Both the position numbers and the translations under genes were made by a program. DNA of 64,000 nucleotides from Liolophura sinensis (Eukaryota; Mollusca; Polyplacophora; Chitonida; Chitonidae): contig NC_088296.1 in assembly GCF_032854445.1 (NCBI RefSeq), forward strand, positions 18,835,485 to 18,899,484. Direction: 5' to 3'. Below the pieces are notes generated by a model. The model searched no databases. It saw only the letters and a program-made list of their open reading frames with translations, and was not told the origin of the DNA. Below, in pieces: positions 23,932 through 35,754 of this stretch. Positions within the stretch are counted from its first letter, which is position 1. Each line of letters opens with the position of its first letter.

Positions 23932-24033
23932 GACTGACAAGCGACACTCCTATCAAACTGACGAACGGAAAGACATCTGAAGAACAACTTTTTATGGCAG
24001 CAGGACACGGTGAAGAATTCAAAGGTGTAAAAA
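23932..24033 (+). CDS. Putative small exon inside the repeat, ankyrin-like start
   Basis: Acceptor ATTCTTTCAAG (AG 23930-23931) and donor GTAGGT (24034) bound a 102-base exon that is phase 1 at both ends. It encodes LTSDTPIKLTNGKTSEEQLF and MAAGHGEEFKGVK. The pattern EEQLF.AA..G....V resembles the first helix pair of an ankyrin repeat, but 34 residues are too few to be sure. Its sister copy at 23041-23142 has lost the acceptor and the frame, so only this copy could be spliced. It is phase-compatible with the exon ending at 22610. Confidence 0.4.
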
Positions 24034-24099
24034 GTAGGTTCCTTTCAAATTTTGTGATGTCTCAATATAATTGTGACCGACCCACATTAGTTGCGCCTG

Positions 24100-24640
24100 G
24101 CCAATAAAATCCCACCGTGTAAAGTGGTAACCACACTACAACTAAGCGGGCCTCGGCCAATATGGTCCTGTTGTCTAGAGAAGTAACCTTACCTTAACCT
24201 ATGGGGGCTCAGCCAATACGGTCCTGTTGTCTAGAGAAGTAATCTCACCACAACTTAGCGGGCCTCGGCCAATACGATCCTGTTGTAACCTCACCACAAC
24301 TTAGCGGGCCTCGGCCAATACGGTCCTGTTGTCTAGAGAAATAATCTCACCACAACTTAGCGGGCAACTGTCAATACGGTCCTGTTGTCTAGAGAAGTAA
24401 TCTCACCACAACTTAGCGGGCCCCGGCCAATACGGTCCTGTTGTCTAGAGAAATAACCTCACCACAACTTAGCGGGCCTCGGCCAATACGGTCCTGTTGT
24501 CTAGAGAAATAATCTCACCACAGCTAAACGACCGTGGTGAGTAAGGTCCTGTCGTCTAGAGAGTTAGTCTCAACACAACTTAGCTGTCCCTGGCTAATAA
24601 AGCATTGTCGTCTCACCACGTCTAACTGGCAATGGCTTAG
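24100..24640. repeat. Minisatellite block 3
   Basis: About nine units of a related but distinct variant: TACGGTCCTGTTGTCTAGAG and CACAACTTAGCGGGCCTCGG. Confidence 0.9.
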
Positions 24641-27600
24641 GCAGGACTGAAAAAGTGCCAGTCCACTGTCTCAGCCCACTGTGGCTGGTGTTCTGGGTTC
24701 TGAGACGGCCGAAGACGCGTTCTAAGCATTTTTTGGATATAATTTTCCGAATAACTCAACCAAATGCTGTTATTCTTTTGCTGAACAAATAACTAAAGAA
24801 GTGTTCCAGATAACAAATGTCATTTATTATGTTTATTAACATAAAAAAAGTTTAAAATCAATAACTCATCTGGAATCCCAAGTTTACCAAAGCTTACATG
24901 TACTCGTCTGGGCTTGGTCCAGTGAATAGTGAGCGTGTGTATGTATTTTTCATACAGGTACACAACACACATGAAATGTAATTGGCATCTTTTCCAACAA
25001 TATTCCTCAAGCGAGTGCTCCTGTTTATGCTGTGAAAATGTCCAATAACATCCACACTTCCTCAAGCCTTTAAAAGTTAATATGAAAGTGTCTCAACCAA
25101 CCTAATGTATCATCAGCAGATGATATGCTCCCCCAAAATTATTTAAGCTCCAGTTACGATAATATACAATATGAAGTCCGTTATACTCTACGACGTCACT
25201 GTGCGTTGCCTTTAAGCATGGGTAGGCATATAGGCCATTCGAGCAATCACAATGAGAAAAGACAGCTGCCGGTGTTTATCAAGATTCTTGTATTTTATAA
25301 CATAAATTGAATTGTTTATAACAAATTAATTTCTCTTAGGTCTGTATTGTTTTTGTGTGCACGTGGTCTGTTCTCGTTTCAACTGCTCCAATTATAGGAT
25401 AACCAAACTATAATTCTCAATTTAAATCACTTGTTATGAAGTTTGTCTTGACCTCACAATTTACTCTGCTTACAGGTGGAAATCGAAATTAGGTTGAGGC
25501 TTTGCCAAACTTATAATATTTCAAGATGGTGGACAATTCACGTTTTTATAGCATGACAAGAACAAAGTTCCCAAAGTAATGAATAAATAGAAAATATCAC
25601 TATTGTTTATTACACAAACTAGAGTATTTTGTAATACATTTACGATTAAAAAAGAGGAAAACAAAATCTAAAGTTAATTCATTGTGAAAATGTTCGTGTT
25701 TTTTCTGATTTATTGCCTATGCCTGTTATGCCTGCGGCGGGCGGGCGATCTATTACCCAAAGCTAAGCTGGATCGGTTTCCACCGTAACGCCCAACTTCG
25801 CTTAAAAAACCCGGCTCGAGCCTTACCTTATTTTTGCTATCCACTGATTCCCTAAAGCGCCCAAAATGAAACGTGTTTAAGCCAGCATTGGTAAACCATC
25901 TTTCAACAGAAACCAGCAACTGGAATTAACGTTTGCCATGTTTGGATTTTTTTCACCATCGGGCAGGGTGATGGGCCGCGAAAATTTTATCTCACTCAAC
26001 ATTCTGTTTACAGGGCTTGTAATAAACACACAATAAAAAACAGAAGAACAAATATGGGGAATAATAGCCGACATTAACCGTTTGCAAGTTCTATCATGTG
26101 AATGGTGCCCCGCATGGCAAAGAGTTATGCAGATTGTCTCCCTTGGCTTTACTCTCCAGCTCCCAGAAGCAAAAAAAAGTATAGGCTGTGAGAAAGAAGC
26201 CATAACAATCTTGACTTAGATCGAACGTCTAAATCTGGACCTTTCTATGCCAGCAGATGGGAGGGGTGTCTAGCAACGCCAAGGGGGCGTCACTCATCAC
26301 CGCCTGTCTCCTTGTGTCCTCTCTCCAAGAATTTCAAACTTTCATCATTAAAACTCACACCTGTCCAAAGCTTATACAATTTCCATCATTTTCATACCAA
26401 TCGCGCACCTTCGTTCACTAAAAACGGCAGGCTGGTAGCAAAAAAAAAAAGACTTTACACCCTAAAACGCACAAATTACATTACTCCGGAAAAGGGGAAG
26501 ATGTAATGGGGTCCTGTATCCTATCACTAGCCAATTTTGTCAAAATTAATAATTTTTGCACCACAAAATCCCTACTACCTCTAAACCTCACACACAATGT
26601 TAGGACTTGATACATGCAAACACTTTGGAGTAGGAGGAATTTAACTTGGGGTACCCTTATCTTGGAAATGTGTCCGTTCACTTCTGATAAATCTTAAGCA
26701 TGAAGTTCAAAGCTTTGTAACGCACATATCGTTCAAAATATCTCAACCACGTTAAATGTTTTGGAAAGGTGGGATGTTTATCTGCAAGAAAAATGAAAAT
26801 TTCTAAGTATTTTACATTTTCCAATAACAAACATTTAGAAAATTTTGGATTTTTAAGAGAACGTTCTTTGTTTACTGCAGTGCTCAGAAAAAAAGTCCAA
26901 AAGTATCAAAGTATGTATCAAAAAATAGGTAATTTATTTAACAATTGCAGGAGGTATCACAGCTGATTTTCAAACTTCCCGAAAAGCCCGCTTTGCTCAA
27001 CATCAAAGTAAACATGTACCCAAATTGATATAGAAATGCGCATAGGCACTGTGTCCATGGATAGGGCCTAAGAAAAGACTATTATCCCTTTTAAATACTG
27101 ATTCACATGATAGAACCCTTTAAAAGAACACCTACTCCTCCCGCTTTCCCCGCCTCTCCCACGGCTGCTAGTGATTGGCTGTTGAATGTGTTAAATGTGT
27201 CATTGTGTAGTACCAGACCAGTGACTGGGATTCTAGGTTGGCCAGGCAGTGGTGGACTACATCGGATTGGTCAAGCCTTTGAGAAAGCTGAACGGCTAGC
27301 AGACCTCACTCACTGAGGTTGATCCCAGTTCAATATATGCATAATCAGGCATTGAAGTTCATTGAAGCCATGTTTGAGAGACAAGGGCGAAAGAGGAAAC
27401 CAAGAAGAAAGCTCAAAAGATGTTGAACTAAGATGTGAAAGCCATCTGTGGCTGTATATTTTCTCAACTTGTTTGAGAGGACATTGGATACATACAAAAA
27501 GTACAACTGCCCAGGGAGGTGGATGCTACACTGGGCCAGATACTACAGCAAAAACTCCTTGATGTGTCGCAGGAATAGCGCACTATAATCTGGTGGGGGA

Positions 27601-27890
27601 ACAGACAGCTAGTGAGTAAGAGTCTCATTTTTACAAGGACAATGTTCCACCAGGTCACACTTACTTGTATGCTATATACTTGAAATTGATAACTTTTGCT
27701 CCATCGTGTACATATTGTGTCAGTGCACATCTAGCTTGTCAGAGAAATGAATACACACATGCTATGACCACTATACGACATTTTCCTTTTCTTCTTGACC
27801 TTTGTAACTTTTTATTATGTTTCCACCAGGGTGAAAACGTGTTATCTTGATGAACAACATGTATGATCATTTCATACATATTGATACATG
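24641..27890. other. Unexplained DNA, no supported gene
   Basis: AT-rich, with short frames on both strands that lack splice signals or recognisable composition. Apart from runs of A at 26430-26450, no repeat structure stands out. Confidence 0.5.
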
Positions 27891-28540
27891 TATCAGAAGA
27901 CACAAATTAATGTAAAAATACAGTTGGGTGTAATCAGAAGACACAAATTAATGTGAGGTATACGGTAGGGTGTGATCAGAAGACACAAATTAATGTGAGG
28001 TATTCAGTAGGGTGTGATCAGAAGGCACAAATTAATGTGAGGTATACAGTAGGGTGTGATCAGAAGACACAAATTAACGTGAGGTATACGGTAGGGTGTC
28101 ATCAGAAGACACAAATTAATGTGAGGTATTCAGTACGGTCTGTCCGGAAGACATAAACAAATGTGGGGTATGCAGTGTGATGTGCCAAGAAGACACAAAT
28201 TAATGTGAGGCGTAGAGTAGGGTGTAATCAGAAGACAAAATTAATGGGAGGTATACGCAGAGTGTCACCTGGAGACACAAGCTCATGTGAAATATACAAA
28301 AGGGTGTGCCCAGAAGACACAAACTAATGTGAGGTAATCAGTACGGTCTGTCCGGAAGACACAAACAAATGTGAGGTATACAGTATGATGTGCCAAGAAG
28401 ACACAAATTAATGTGAGGCGTAGAGTAGGGTGTAATCAGAAGACAAAATTAATGGGAGGTATACGCAGAGTGTCACCTGGAGACACAAGCTAATGTGAAA
28501 TATACAAAAGGGTGTGCCCAGAAGACACAAACTAATGTGA
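27890..28540. repeat. Minisatellite, 42-bp unit, part 1
   Basis: Units of the form GTGAGGTATACAGTAGGGTG TGATCAGAAGACACAAATTA AT. Because 42 is a multiple of three, open frames run along it on both strands. A longer internal segment (28140-28280 and 28350-28490) is itself duplicated. Confidence 0.92.
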
Positions 28541-28544
28541 AATA

Positions 28545-28690
28545 TCTTTCATTCAGGAGACGTGGGATCAATCCTTGCAGAGTCGGGTCATACCAAAGAT
28601 TTAAAAAAGTTCTTGTTGCTGCCTTGCTGCCCGGTGTCAGTATAATGGATGCGGGTGTCACGTTTTAGGCACTACTCTCCAGTGGCGGCA
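28545..28690 (+). mobile_element. SINE family B (copy 2)
   Basis: It shares GTGGGATCAATCCTTGCAGA, GGGTCATACCAAAGATT and GTTGCTGCCTTGCTGCCCGG with the copy at 996-1170, and interrupts the minisatellite. Confidence 0.6.
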
Positions 28691-28779
28691 GCACTTTGGG
28701 GCTATAGACTCACCCTGACATATACAAACGCACTATGTATACACACCTGTTGACGCCTCTTCGTCATGTGACATAATTT

Positions 28780-29590
28780 AATGTGAGTTATAAAGTAAGG
28801 TGTTTCCAGGATACAAGAGCAAATGCTAATGTGAGGTAATCAGTACGGTCTGTCCAGAAAAAAAAAAACAAATGTGAGGTATGCAGTAGGGTGTAGTCAG
28901 AAGACACAAGCTAATGTGAGGTATACGGTAGGGTGTAGCCAGAAGACACAGGCTAATGTGAGGTACACAGTAGTGTGTGCCCAGAAGACACAGGCTAATG
29001 TGAGATACGCAGTAGAGTGTACCCAAAAGACACAGGCTAATGTGACATACACAATAGAGTGTACCCAAAAGACACAGGCTAATGTGAGATACACAATAGA
29101 GTGTACCCTAAAGACACAGGCTAATGTGAGATACACAGTAGGGTGTGGCCAGAAGACACAGACTAATGTGAGGTATACAGTAGGATGTGGCCAGAAGACA
29201 CAGGCTATTGTGAGGTATTCAGTACGGTCTGTCCAGAAGACACAGACTAATGTGAGGTATACAGTAGGATGTGCCAAGAAGACACAATCTAATGTGAGAT
29301 ATACAGTAGGGTGTAGCCAGAAGACACAACTAATGTGAGATACACAGTAGAGTGTGCGCAGAAGACACAGGCTAATGTCAGATACACAGTAGAGTGTGCC
29401 CAGAAGACACAGACTAATGTCAGATACACAGTAGAGTGTGCGCAGAAGACACAGGCTAATGTCAGATGCACAGGGTGTACCCTGAAGACAAAGACTAATG
29501 ATGAGGTATTCACCACGGTCTGTCCAGAAGACACAGACTAATGTGAGGTATACAGGAGGTAGTGCCAAGAAGACACAAGCTATTCCCAAT
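28780..29590. repeat. Minisatellite, 42-bp unit, part 2
   Basis: About eighteen units of the same family as 27890-28540. The internally repeating frames of 154 residues (plus) and 237 residues (minus) are products of the period and are not treated as genes. Confidence 0.92.
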
Positions 29591-30585
29591 GCTACAAGCT
29601 GGTACAACATCAGTGTATCACATCAAGGTATTGCTGCTATTTTAGAATGTCTTAAATTACTTTTCACAAAATATCAACCATTTCTGTGCACATCTTACAG
29701 TTCAAAATCGGTAATAAATTTTGTAAAATGTATAAAACAGGTCGCATTACAGCTATTCGTCAAAATGTATACCATTAACACTATAAATACTATATTTACG
29801 AGTTATTTAATGAGAAGCAATCATGTTAAGGCAGACTTGATAAATACACAATATTTCATTTCGTTAGCTAATATGGATTTCTTGATAAATATCGGGAATA
29901 TAACCACTGTAAATATTACACATGCTTTTATCATTAATAAAGATTTTCTGGCTAATTGTAACCACGGTTGACCTGTTTTCTCATTTCGTGTTAGTTTTAC
30001 ATGTACATGTGTATACCATAAACTGTGATCTCTGCGCCAAAAAGGCCAATGCATTCCTAAAGTGTATAAATGTGTAACTATTCTTTTCTACACTGATCCA
30101 AAGTTTTATTTACTAGAATAAATTCTGATGGTCCAGCCTTGTCATTTCCTAATTCATACTAGGAATACCTGCTTTCGAAGAGGGTAATTTCACACATCAA
30201 ATTTTCGGAATACTGTTGCCAGAATCATTAATATGTATCAGAGTACGCAAGAGTATTTATTCGATAAATTATAACCAAAGTGTATAATCAGTACTATTTT
30301 GACGGCCAAGTTCTGTGTCATCATACAGTGGCTAATATATCTGTGTAACATACAAGAACTTTTTAACTTCACTGATATATTTCCCAACCCATTTACAGGA
30401 AAGGCCAAAAAATCTGCTGTGCAAAGGACTTTCACATAATGCACCCTAATGCACTTGTAGTACAAACTGCATACCCGGAGGCTAGCCCATAAAATAGTTT
30501 TAAGTACGTAGGGGGTCATTTACAAAAGTGTCAAAAAGCCATTCAAGCCTAAATCCCTGTTGAAATCGCTAGGATTATTCTGAGG
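29591..30585. other. AT-rich DNA, no supported gene
   Basis: Continuation of the minisatellite-derived frame to 29971 is AT-rich with no domain. Nothing else seen. Confidence 0.5.
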
Positions 30586-30890
30586 GGTTCAAACCATTCA
30601 TGCTTGTTGAAACCGTTAAGATTATTATGAGGGGTTCAAACCATTCAGGCTTGTTGAAATCGTTAAGATTATTATGAGGGGTTCAAACCATTCAGGCTTG
30701 TTGAAATCGTTAAGATTATTATGAGGGGTTCAAACCATTCAGGCTTGTTGAAATCGTTAAGATTATTATGAGGGGTTCAAGCTATTCAGGCTTGTTGAAA
30801 TCGTTAAGATTATTATGAGGGGTTCAAACCATTCAGGCTTGTTGAAATCGTTAAGATTATTCCGAGGGGTTCAAGCTATTCAGGTTACAA
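30586..30890. repeat. Minisatellite, 47-bp unit
   Basis: About 6.5 nearly identical units containing GGCTTGTTGAAATCGTTAAG and ATTATTATGAGGGGTTCAAA. Confidence 0.93.
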
Positions 30891-31006
30891 TCCTTATCTG
30901 TTCGGATTATTATTATACGCGGAATCTTTTTTGTGGGAAAACGACAAATGGTACATTCTTTAAACTTCGGTATGTTTTAGGAATGGATCTGAAATAATGC
31001 TTTTTC

Positions 31007-31203
31007 CAGCTCATGCTGGTTTCCTCTCCGGGCATAAGTGGGAAAGTCTGCCCGCAGCATGCGGATGGTTGTGGGTTTTACCCGGGCTGTGCCCGGTTTC
31101 GTCCCACTATAATGCTGGCCGCCGTCGTATAAGTGAAATATTCTTGAGTATGGGGTAAAATACCAATGAAATAAAATACCATTCAAATAAATAAATGAAT
31201 GAA
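31007..31203 (+). mobile_element. SINE family A, head deleted
   Basis: It runs from GCTCATGCTGGTTTCCTCTC through GCATGCGGATGGTTGTGGG to the tail GCCGTCGTATAAGTGAAATA and AAATAAATAAATG. Confidence 0.75.
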
Positions 31204-31732
31204 TACGACATTTGCCACATGAAATATAATGTTCAAACAATATAGTGATGGCAACGAAGATTTTACTCATTATAATTAAGTTGGTTATATACCAATGCAT
31301 AAAGACACCATTTAGACTTGAAAAACTGTTTCCCCCAAACCTTTCCAATGTTTTCTTGCTTCCAGAATATTGGCCTTACTGTTACATCTGTTTCTGTGAG
31401 ATCAGTTTGTCAGTAATCACACATACGATCCGTCAATACATAACCCGATGTGGGCGATGAACTTTTTTTCTAGTGACTTTATGACTTCACCCCAAAAAAA
31501 ACAAAAAAAAACTTGTACATGCCTCCTTTGGGAATTGTGCATGTAGGAATAAAAGCTACTTCTTTCTCCTTGAACATATATGTAATGTATATAGTGTGTG
31601 GGCAGTGTCGAAGGGGAACTGTCCAGGTTGGGATCTGACAGAAGGTCCAGAGCAATGAATGTCCTACTTTCTTTTTCTACCACCCTGTTAGTATCAGTAA
31701 TATCCCAGTGTCTCTTGTCAATACTTTTTCAG

Positions 31733-31872
31733 GAGTATTAGCTGATCTCAGCATCGAATTTTGTGTGTGCCCAACACCGAACCTGATCGGGCAAATTGAT
31801 TGTTGTGTTACAGTAGCTAAGCCAAACTCCTGTGACCTCAGAAACCAACACTGTTCAGTTGCCCTGGTTTAA
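31733..31872 (+). CDS. Putative small Cys-rich terminal exon
   Basis: Acceptor ACTTTTTCAG (AG 31731-31732) opens a phase-1 exon that ends at TAA 31870-31872. It encodes about 45 residues with six cysteines in the order C-x-C, CC, C, C (FCVCPTPNLIGQIDCC, then SCDLRNQHCSVALV). The spacing is compatible with a small disulfide-bonded extracellular tail. I do not recognise a family. The support is a good acceptor, an open phase-1 frame and cysteine density, which is suggestive but not strong. Confidence 0.38.
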
Positions 31873-32834
31873 ATAATTTAAATAATTTTAAATTTTGATT
31901 TTTTAATTTTTGAAGAAAGCTAAATTTTTGTCAATGATGCCGATCATCGTCAGTTTCGTTGTCCTACTTGAAATTTATTATGATTTTCAGTTCTGCAATT
32001 GATAATTATGAGAACTTTATTAAGTATTGTCAACAGAAAGGAAGATTGTTTTCGGGTTACTAGACTTCTAATTTGCTTTCAATATATCGTATTGTTTACA
32101 CGTGGGGTCCACCAGCGAACGTTGCATTGTGGGAATCTTTGCGCTGCCCCATTTGCATGTTATCACGTCGGGCGTTGTATTGTGTTCAATACAGTCTCCA
32201 TTGAAATCATGTTTTTCAAGCATCAAGCTCTATCGTAATGTTTATTTGAATTCAATTTGATGATGGAGAATATTTTCGCAGTGGAATCGAGATTGTACTC
32301 TTATAGTGTTTCATCGGAAACAATTTTTACTGACATTTTTTGAGGAACATTTTATTGCGGGTAAGCTCTTCAATGAAAGGGGTGTCTTCTGCTGTACGTC
32401 TGTAATTATAATTTAGAAACCTTTGACATGTTCTCCTGTGCAAAGACCAAAACATAGGGCGAAACTGGACAGAGTATTCACACATCTGTGATGGGGAGAC
32501 CAATTTCTTGATCCATCTCGAAATGACTAGTCCTAAACTAAATACGTTCTTCCATGGAATTCCTATCGATTGATCATATGTCTTCTCTTTAAAACCAAAA
32601 ATAACAGCCAAAGCTTGTAGTGGTAAAACTCCAACAATCGACTATAAATCTAATTTTTAGTTCTAATTGTTTAATAATACATGAGGTTTTCCATATTTCC
32701 TGATGTCAGGTAAACGATATTCTTCACAATTCTAAATACTAAGTTATAACTTTCAGCAAAATCAATCCCGGTAGGCTGTCATTGGATTCATATAAATTGG
32801 AAAAGTACAAAAATATTTCTTTTTTAACATATGA
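31873..32834. other. Unexplained DNA
   Basis: It includes the short dispersed repeat at 32110-32180 shared with 19940-20010, and a minus-strand frame at 32327-32611 without recognised features. Confidence 0.45.
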
Positions 32835-33096
32835 TTTATTTATTTGATTGGCGTTTTACGCCGTACTGAAGAATATTTCACTTATACGACGGCGGCCAGC
32901 AATATGGTGAGTGGAAACGGGGCACAGCCCGGGGGAAACCCACGACCATCCGCAGGTTGCTGGCAGACCTTCCCACTTACGGCCGGAGAGGAAGCCAGCA
33001 TGAGCTGAACTTGAACTCACAGCGACCGCATTGGTGAGAGGCTCCTGGGTCATTACCCTCCGCTAGCGCGCTAACCGACTGAGTCACAGAGGCCCC
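32835..33096 (-). mobile_element. Full-length tRNA-derived SINE, family A
   Basis: Read on the minus strand it starts GGGGCCTCTGTGACTCAGTC with A-box TCAGTCGGTTAGCGCGC and B-box GAGTTCAAGTTCAGCTC. It continues through GGAAGGTCTGCCAGCAACC and ends with GCCGTCGTATAAGTGAAATA, ACGGCGTAAAACGCCAATC and AAATAAATAAAT. It is the reference copy for the fragments elsewhere in the window. About 260 bp, transcribed by RNA polymerase III if active. Confidence 0.82.
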
Positions 33097-33499
33097 TTTT
33101 TTAACATTTGAATCTCTTTCTTTGCTATATTTATATGCATATGTAGACCCTAAAATTTTCATTCATTTTTTTTCTATTTGATCTACTGCACGCCACCTCC
33201 TGAGCCCAAGTTTTTCGTCTCCTTTCTACCATGAGAAATCGGTTTCTTATGGGTTTAATCTAATCTTCCTCTTGCGACAGTGCATGACTGAACGTTCAGT
33301 ATGTCCTAACTTAGCGTCAAAACTTAGTTGGTTGTATCATTACCTTATCCAGTTCCAGTATAATACTTTTACGTATTCTTTTACACTTTTTCTTAAAGGG
33401 ATGCATAATCCATGCTGCTTGGCTGACAGTGGGGTTTCCTCTGTTAAACCCTGCAACCATGGTCACGCTTATATAAATGTACCACACCTAAAATTCGGC

Positions 33500-33690
33500 T
33501 TACACTCTGCATAGCCTGCGTTTGCCTATGTCTCACAGCAGCCAATCAAAATCGACAATGTCTGCCTATGTCTCACAGTAGCCAATTAGAACTGACAAGG
33601 CATAGCCTTGGCTTGCCTATCTCTCACATCAGCCAATCAGAATCGACAAGACAAAGCCTGGACTTGTCTATCTCTAACAGCAGCCAATCA
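33500..33690. repeat. Short tandem array, ~50-bp unit
   Basis: Four diverged units containing TTGCCTATGTCTCACAGCAG and CCAATCAGAATCGACAA. Each unit carries a CCAAT word. Confidence 0.75.
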
Positions 33691-34239
33691 GAGTCGATTT
33701 TGTATTCCCTTAATATTATGTTCTTGGAAACAATTCAATTCTGAATCAGTCCCGCTTGGGACTGGCACACGCGAACATTTTTAATAATAATAACAAACTA
33801 ATGCAGGATTCTACAAATAACTCAACGTAAATCAATTATTTTTCCCTACATATAAACCACAATATATCACGGGTCATGATATCATGAGGAATTGGAAATT
33901 TACTTTCCAAAACATTTAGCTGTTTAACATTCCTATTTTTCATCTAGACCCATAATATATCCCTTACAAAAAGAATACCAGAAGTCAAGAATTTTACAAT
34001 AAAATTGTGGAATTTTATTAGCTAGGTATTCAGGACTATAGTTACATTCCATATGAAAGTTAATCCTCCAAATTTGTTGAAGAACGACGATGAAACGATT
34101 TCCTCAAAACTCTCTGCTTCTGATTTTTGTAAATCCGTTGATCATTTGGCACGTCGTGTAGGGTGATCTCCCATTCTAGTCTCGCCATAAATGACCAGCG
34201 ACTGTTGTGTTAGTACCAAATATCAAGACAGAATCATTT
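33691..34239. other. AT-rich DNA, nothing recognised
   Basis: No exon or repeat seen. Confidence 0.5.
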
Positions 34240-34735
34240 TCTCACAGTAAGTATGGCATAATTCAGTAGGGGGTGGGGTATACCAAATATCACAGTATAC
34301 TTTTCTCACAGTAAGTGTGGCATGATTCAGTAGGGGGTGGGGTATACCAAATATCACAGTATACTTTTCTCACAGTAAATGTGGCATGATTCAGTAGGGG
34401 GTGGCGTATACCAAATATCACAGTATACTTTTCTCACAGTAAGTGTGGCATGATTCAGTAGGGGGTGGGGTATACCAAATATCACAGTATACTTTTCTCA
34501 CAGTAAGTGTGGCATGATTCAGTAGGGGGTGGGGTGTACCAAATATCACAGTATACTTTTCTCACAGTAAGTGTGGCATGATTCAGTAGGGGGTGGGGTG
34601 TACCAAATATCACAGTATACTTTTCTCACAGTAAGTGTGGCATGATTCAGTAGGGGGTGGGGTATACCAAATATCACAGTATACTTTTCTCACAGTAAGT
34701 AGGGCATAATTCAGTAGGGGGTGGGGTGTATCGGT
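34240..34735. repeat. Minisatellite, 64-bp unit
   Basis: About 7.5 units of CAGTAAGTGTGGCATGATTC, AGTAGGGGGTGGGGTATACC and AAATATCACAGTATACTTTT CTCA. The copies are nearly identical, so the expansion is recent. Confidence 0.95.
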
Positions 34736-35106
34736 AAGAAGCACCTTGTCTACGCAAACGTGCCATAGCTAACACCTAAAACGTAGTGCTTCATACGGAA
34801 AGGTATTGTTCTTGTGATGATAGGTTTTAAATGATGTCGAGCGCGAAAAGTCTTAATTTGAGCCCAGCACTTAGCCTTTGTCATACGAGTAATTTAGAGA
34901 TGGGTGAAGTTTTTATCAGACCTCACCTCTTTTTTTTTGAACTGACTGAATATGACTCCGGTTAAAAGTTAGAATTACATTCATGTCATTTCATTCAAAG
35001 AGATTATGTACAGTAAAACCACGGTGTACAAGTATTTACACCTCACTCTTACAAGGTCTGTTTGTGGTTTGCTGTTGTTTATGCTGCTTTTGTTGTGTTT
35101 TTGCAG

Positions 35107-35675
35107 AGCCGAAGCTGATATTCACGGGGACAAGCGACAGTAAGCTGAGAATTACTGACAGAGGCTGTGTGGTAAAGGGTGATGGCTTGTCCTAGGGGTG
35201 CTGCAGGAGAGCTGTGACAGACGGCCGTTGCCAGACGGGCAGGTACTACTGGGAGATACAGATCACCTGTTCACCTAACTGTTACTGTAATGTAGGAGTT
35301 ACACAGGAGAACTGTGCTTTAAGGGGGCTGTCAGCTGGCCGTAACAGCTGGTTCATTGCTATGGAGTACCGTGGTGATAAGGTCAGCTGTGATAATCCCT
35401 GTGGTGGTGAGATCAAACCTGACTATCTAAAGTACATACATTACACACGACCTCATCTCTTGTGTCTGTACCTAGACTGTGATAACCAGTCACTGACAGT
35501 CCTGGACTGTGATAACAACCAGGTAATAGGCACTGTCAGTGATGTTGACGTCCCAGAGCCTCTCGTGCCATGGGTTGGGCTTGGTGTCAGGCCTGGATCT
35601 GTGTCTGCTCGTCTGGTAACGGGTGACTCTGCGACTCTACCTCAAGTTCTATGTGACATGATAAACATATCCTGA
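35107..35675 (+). pseudogene. SPRY/B30.2 terminal exon with one in-frame stop
   Basis: Acceptor GTTTTTGCAG (AG 35105-35106) opens a phase-1 frame that runs to TGA at 35673-35675. It is interrupted by a single TAG at 35193-35195, and the frame is the same on both sides. Before the stop it reads EPKLIFTGTSDSKLRITDRG. After it come GRYYWEIQITCSP, NVGVTQENCALRGL, WFIAMEYRG, CLYLDCDNQSLTVLD and EPLVPWVGLGVRPGSV. These fit the strand order of a SPRY domain, a protein-interaction fold found in TRIM and related proteins. The stop lies where SPRY proteins often have Trp (TGG to TAG needs one change, inferred). Cysteines are unusually frequent for an intracellular SPRY. It could be a recent pseudogene, a polymorphic null allele or a base error. 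Confidence 0.68.
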
Positions 35676-35754
35676 CCGTCAGGTAAAACAGGTGACAAGG
35701 TAACTCTACCTCATGTTCTCTATGACTTGTTAAGCACTTCCTGACTATGAGGTA
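35624..35754 (+). repeat. Tandem duplication of the SPRY exon 3' end
   Basis: The last ~60 bases (GTGACTCTGCGACTCTACCT, CAAGTTCTATGTGAC) are repeated with changes at 35693-35754 (GTAACTCTACCTCATGTTCT CTATGAC). Confidence 0.7.

Noticed and set aside
27890-29590. CRISPR-like array
   Set aside because: Units are contiguous diverged repeats without unique spacers, in animal DNA.
28874-29610. Open frames of 154 (plus) and 237 (minus) residues
   Set aside because: They consist only of the 42-bp repeat read in frames; the period divisible by three explains the openness on both strands.
32856-33162. Minus-strand frames of 61-65 residues
   Set aside because: They are translations of the SINE family A copy.
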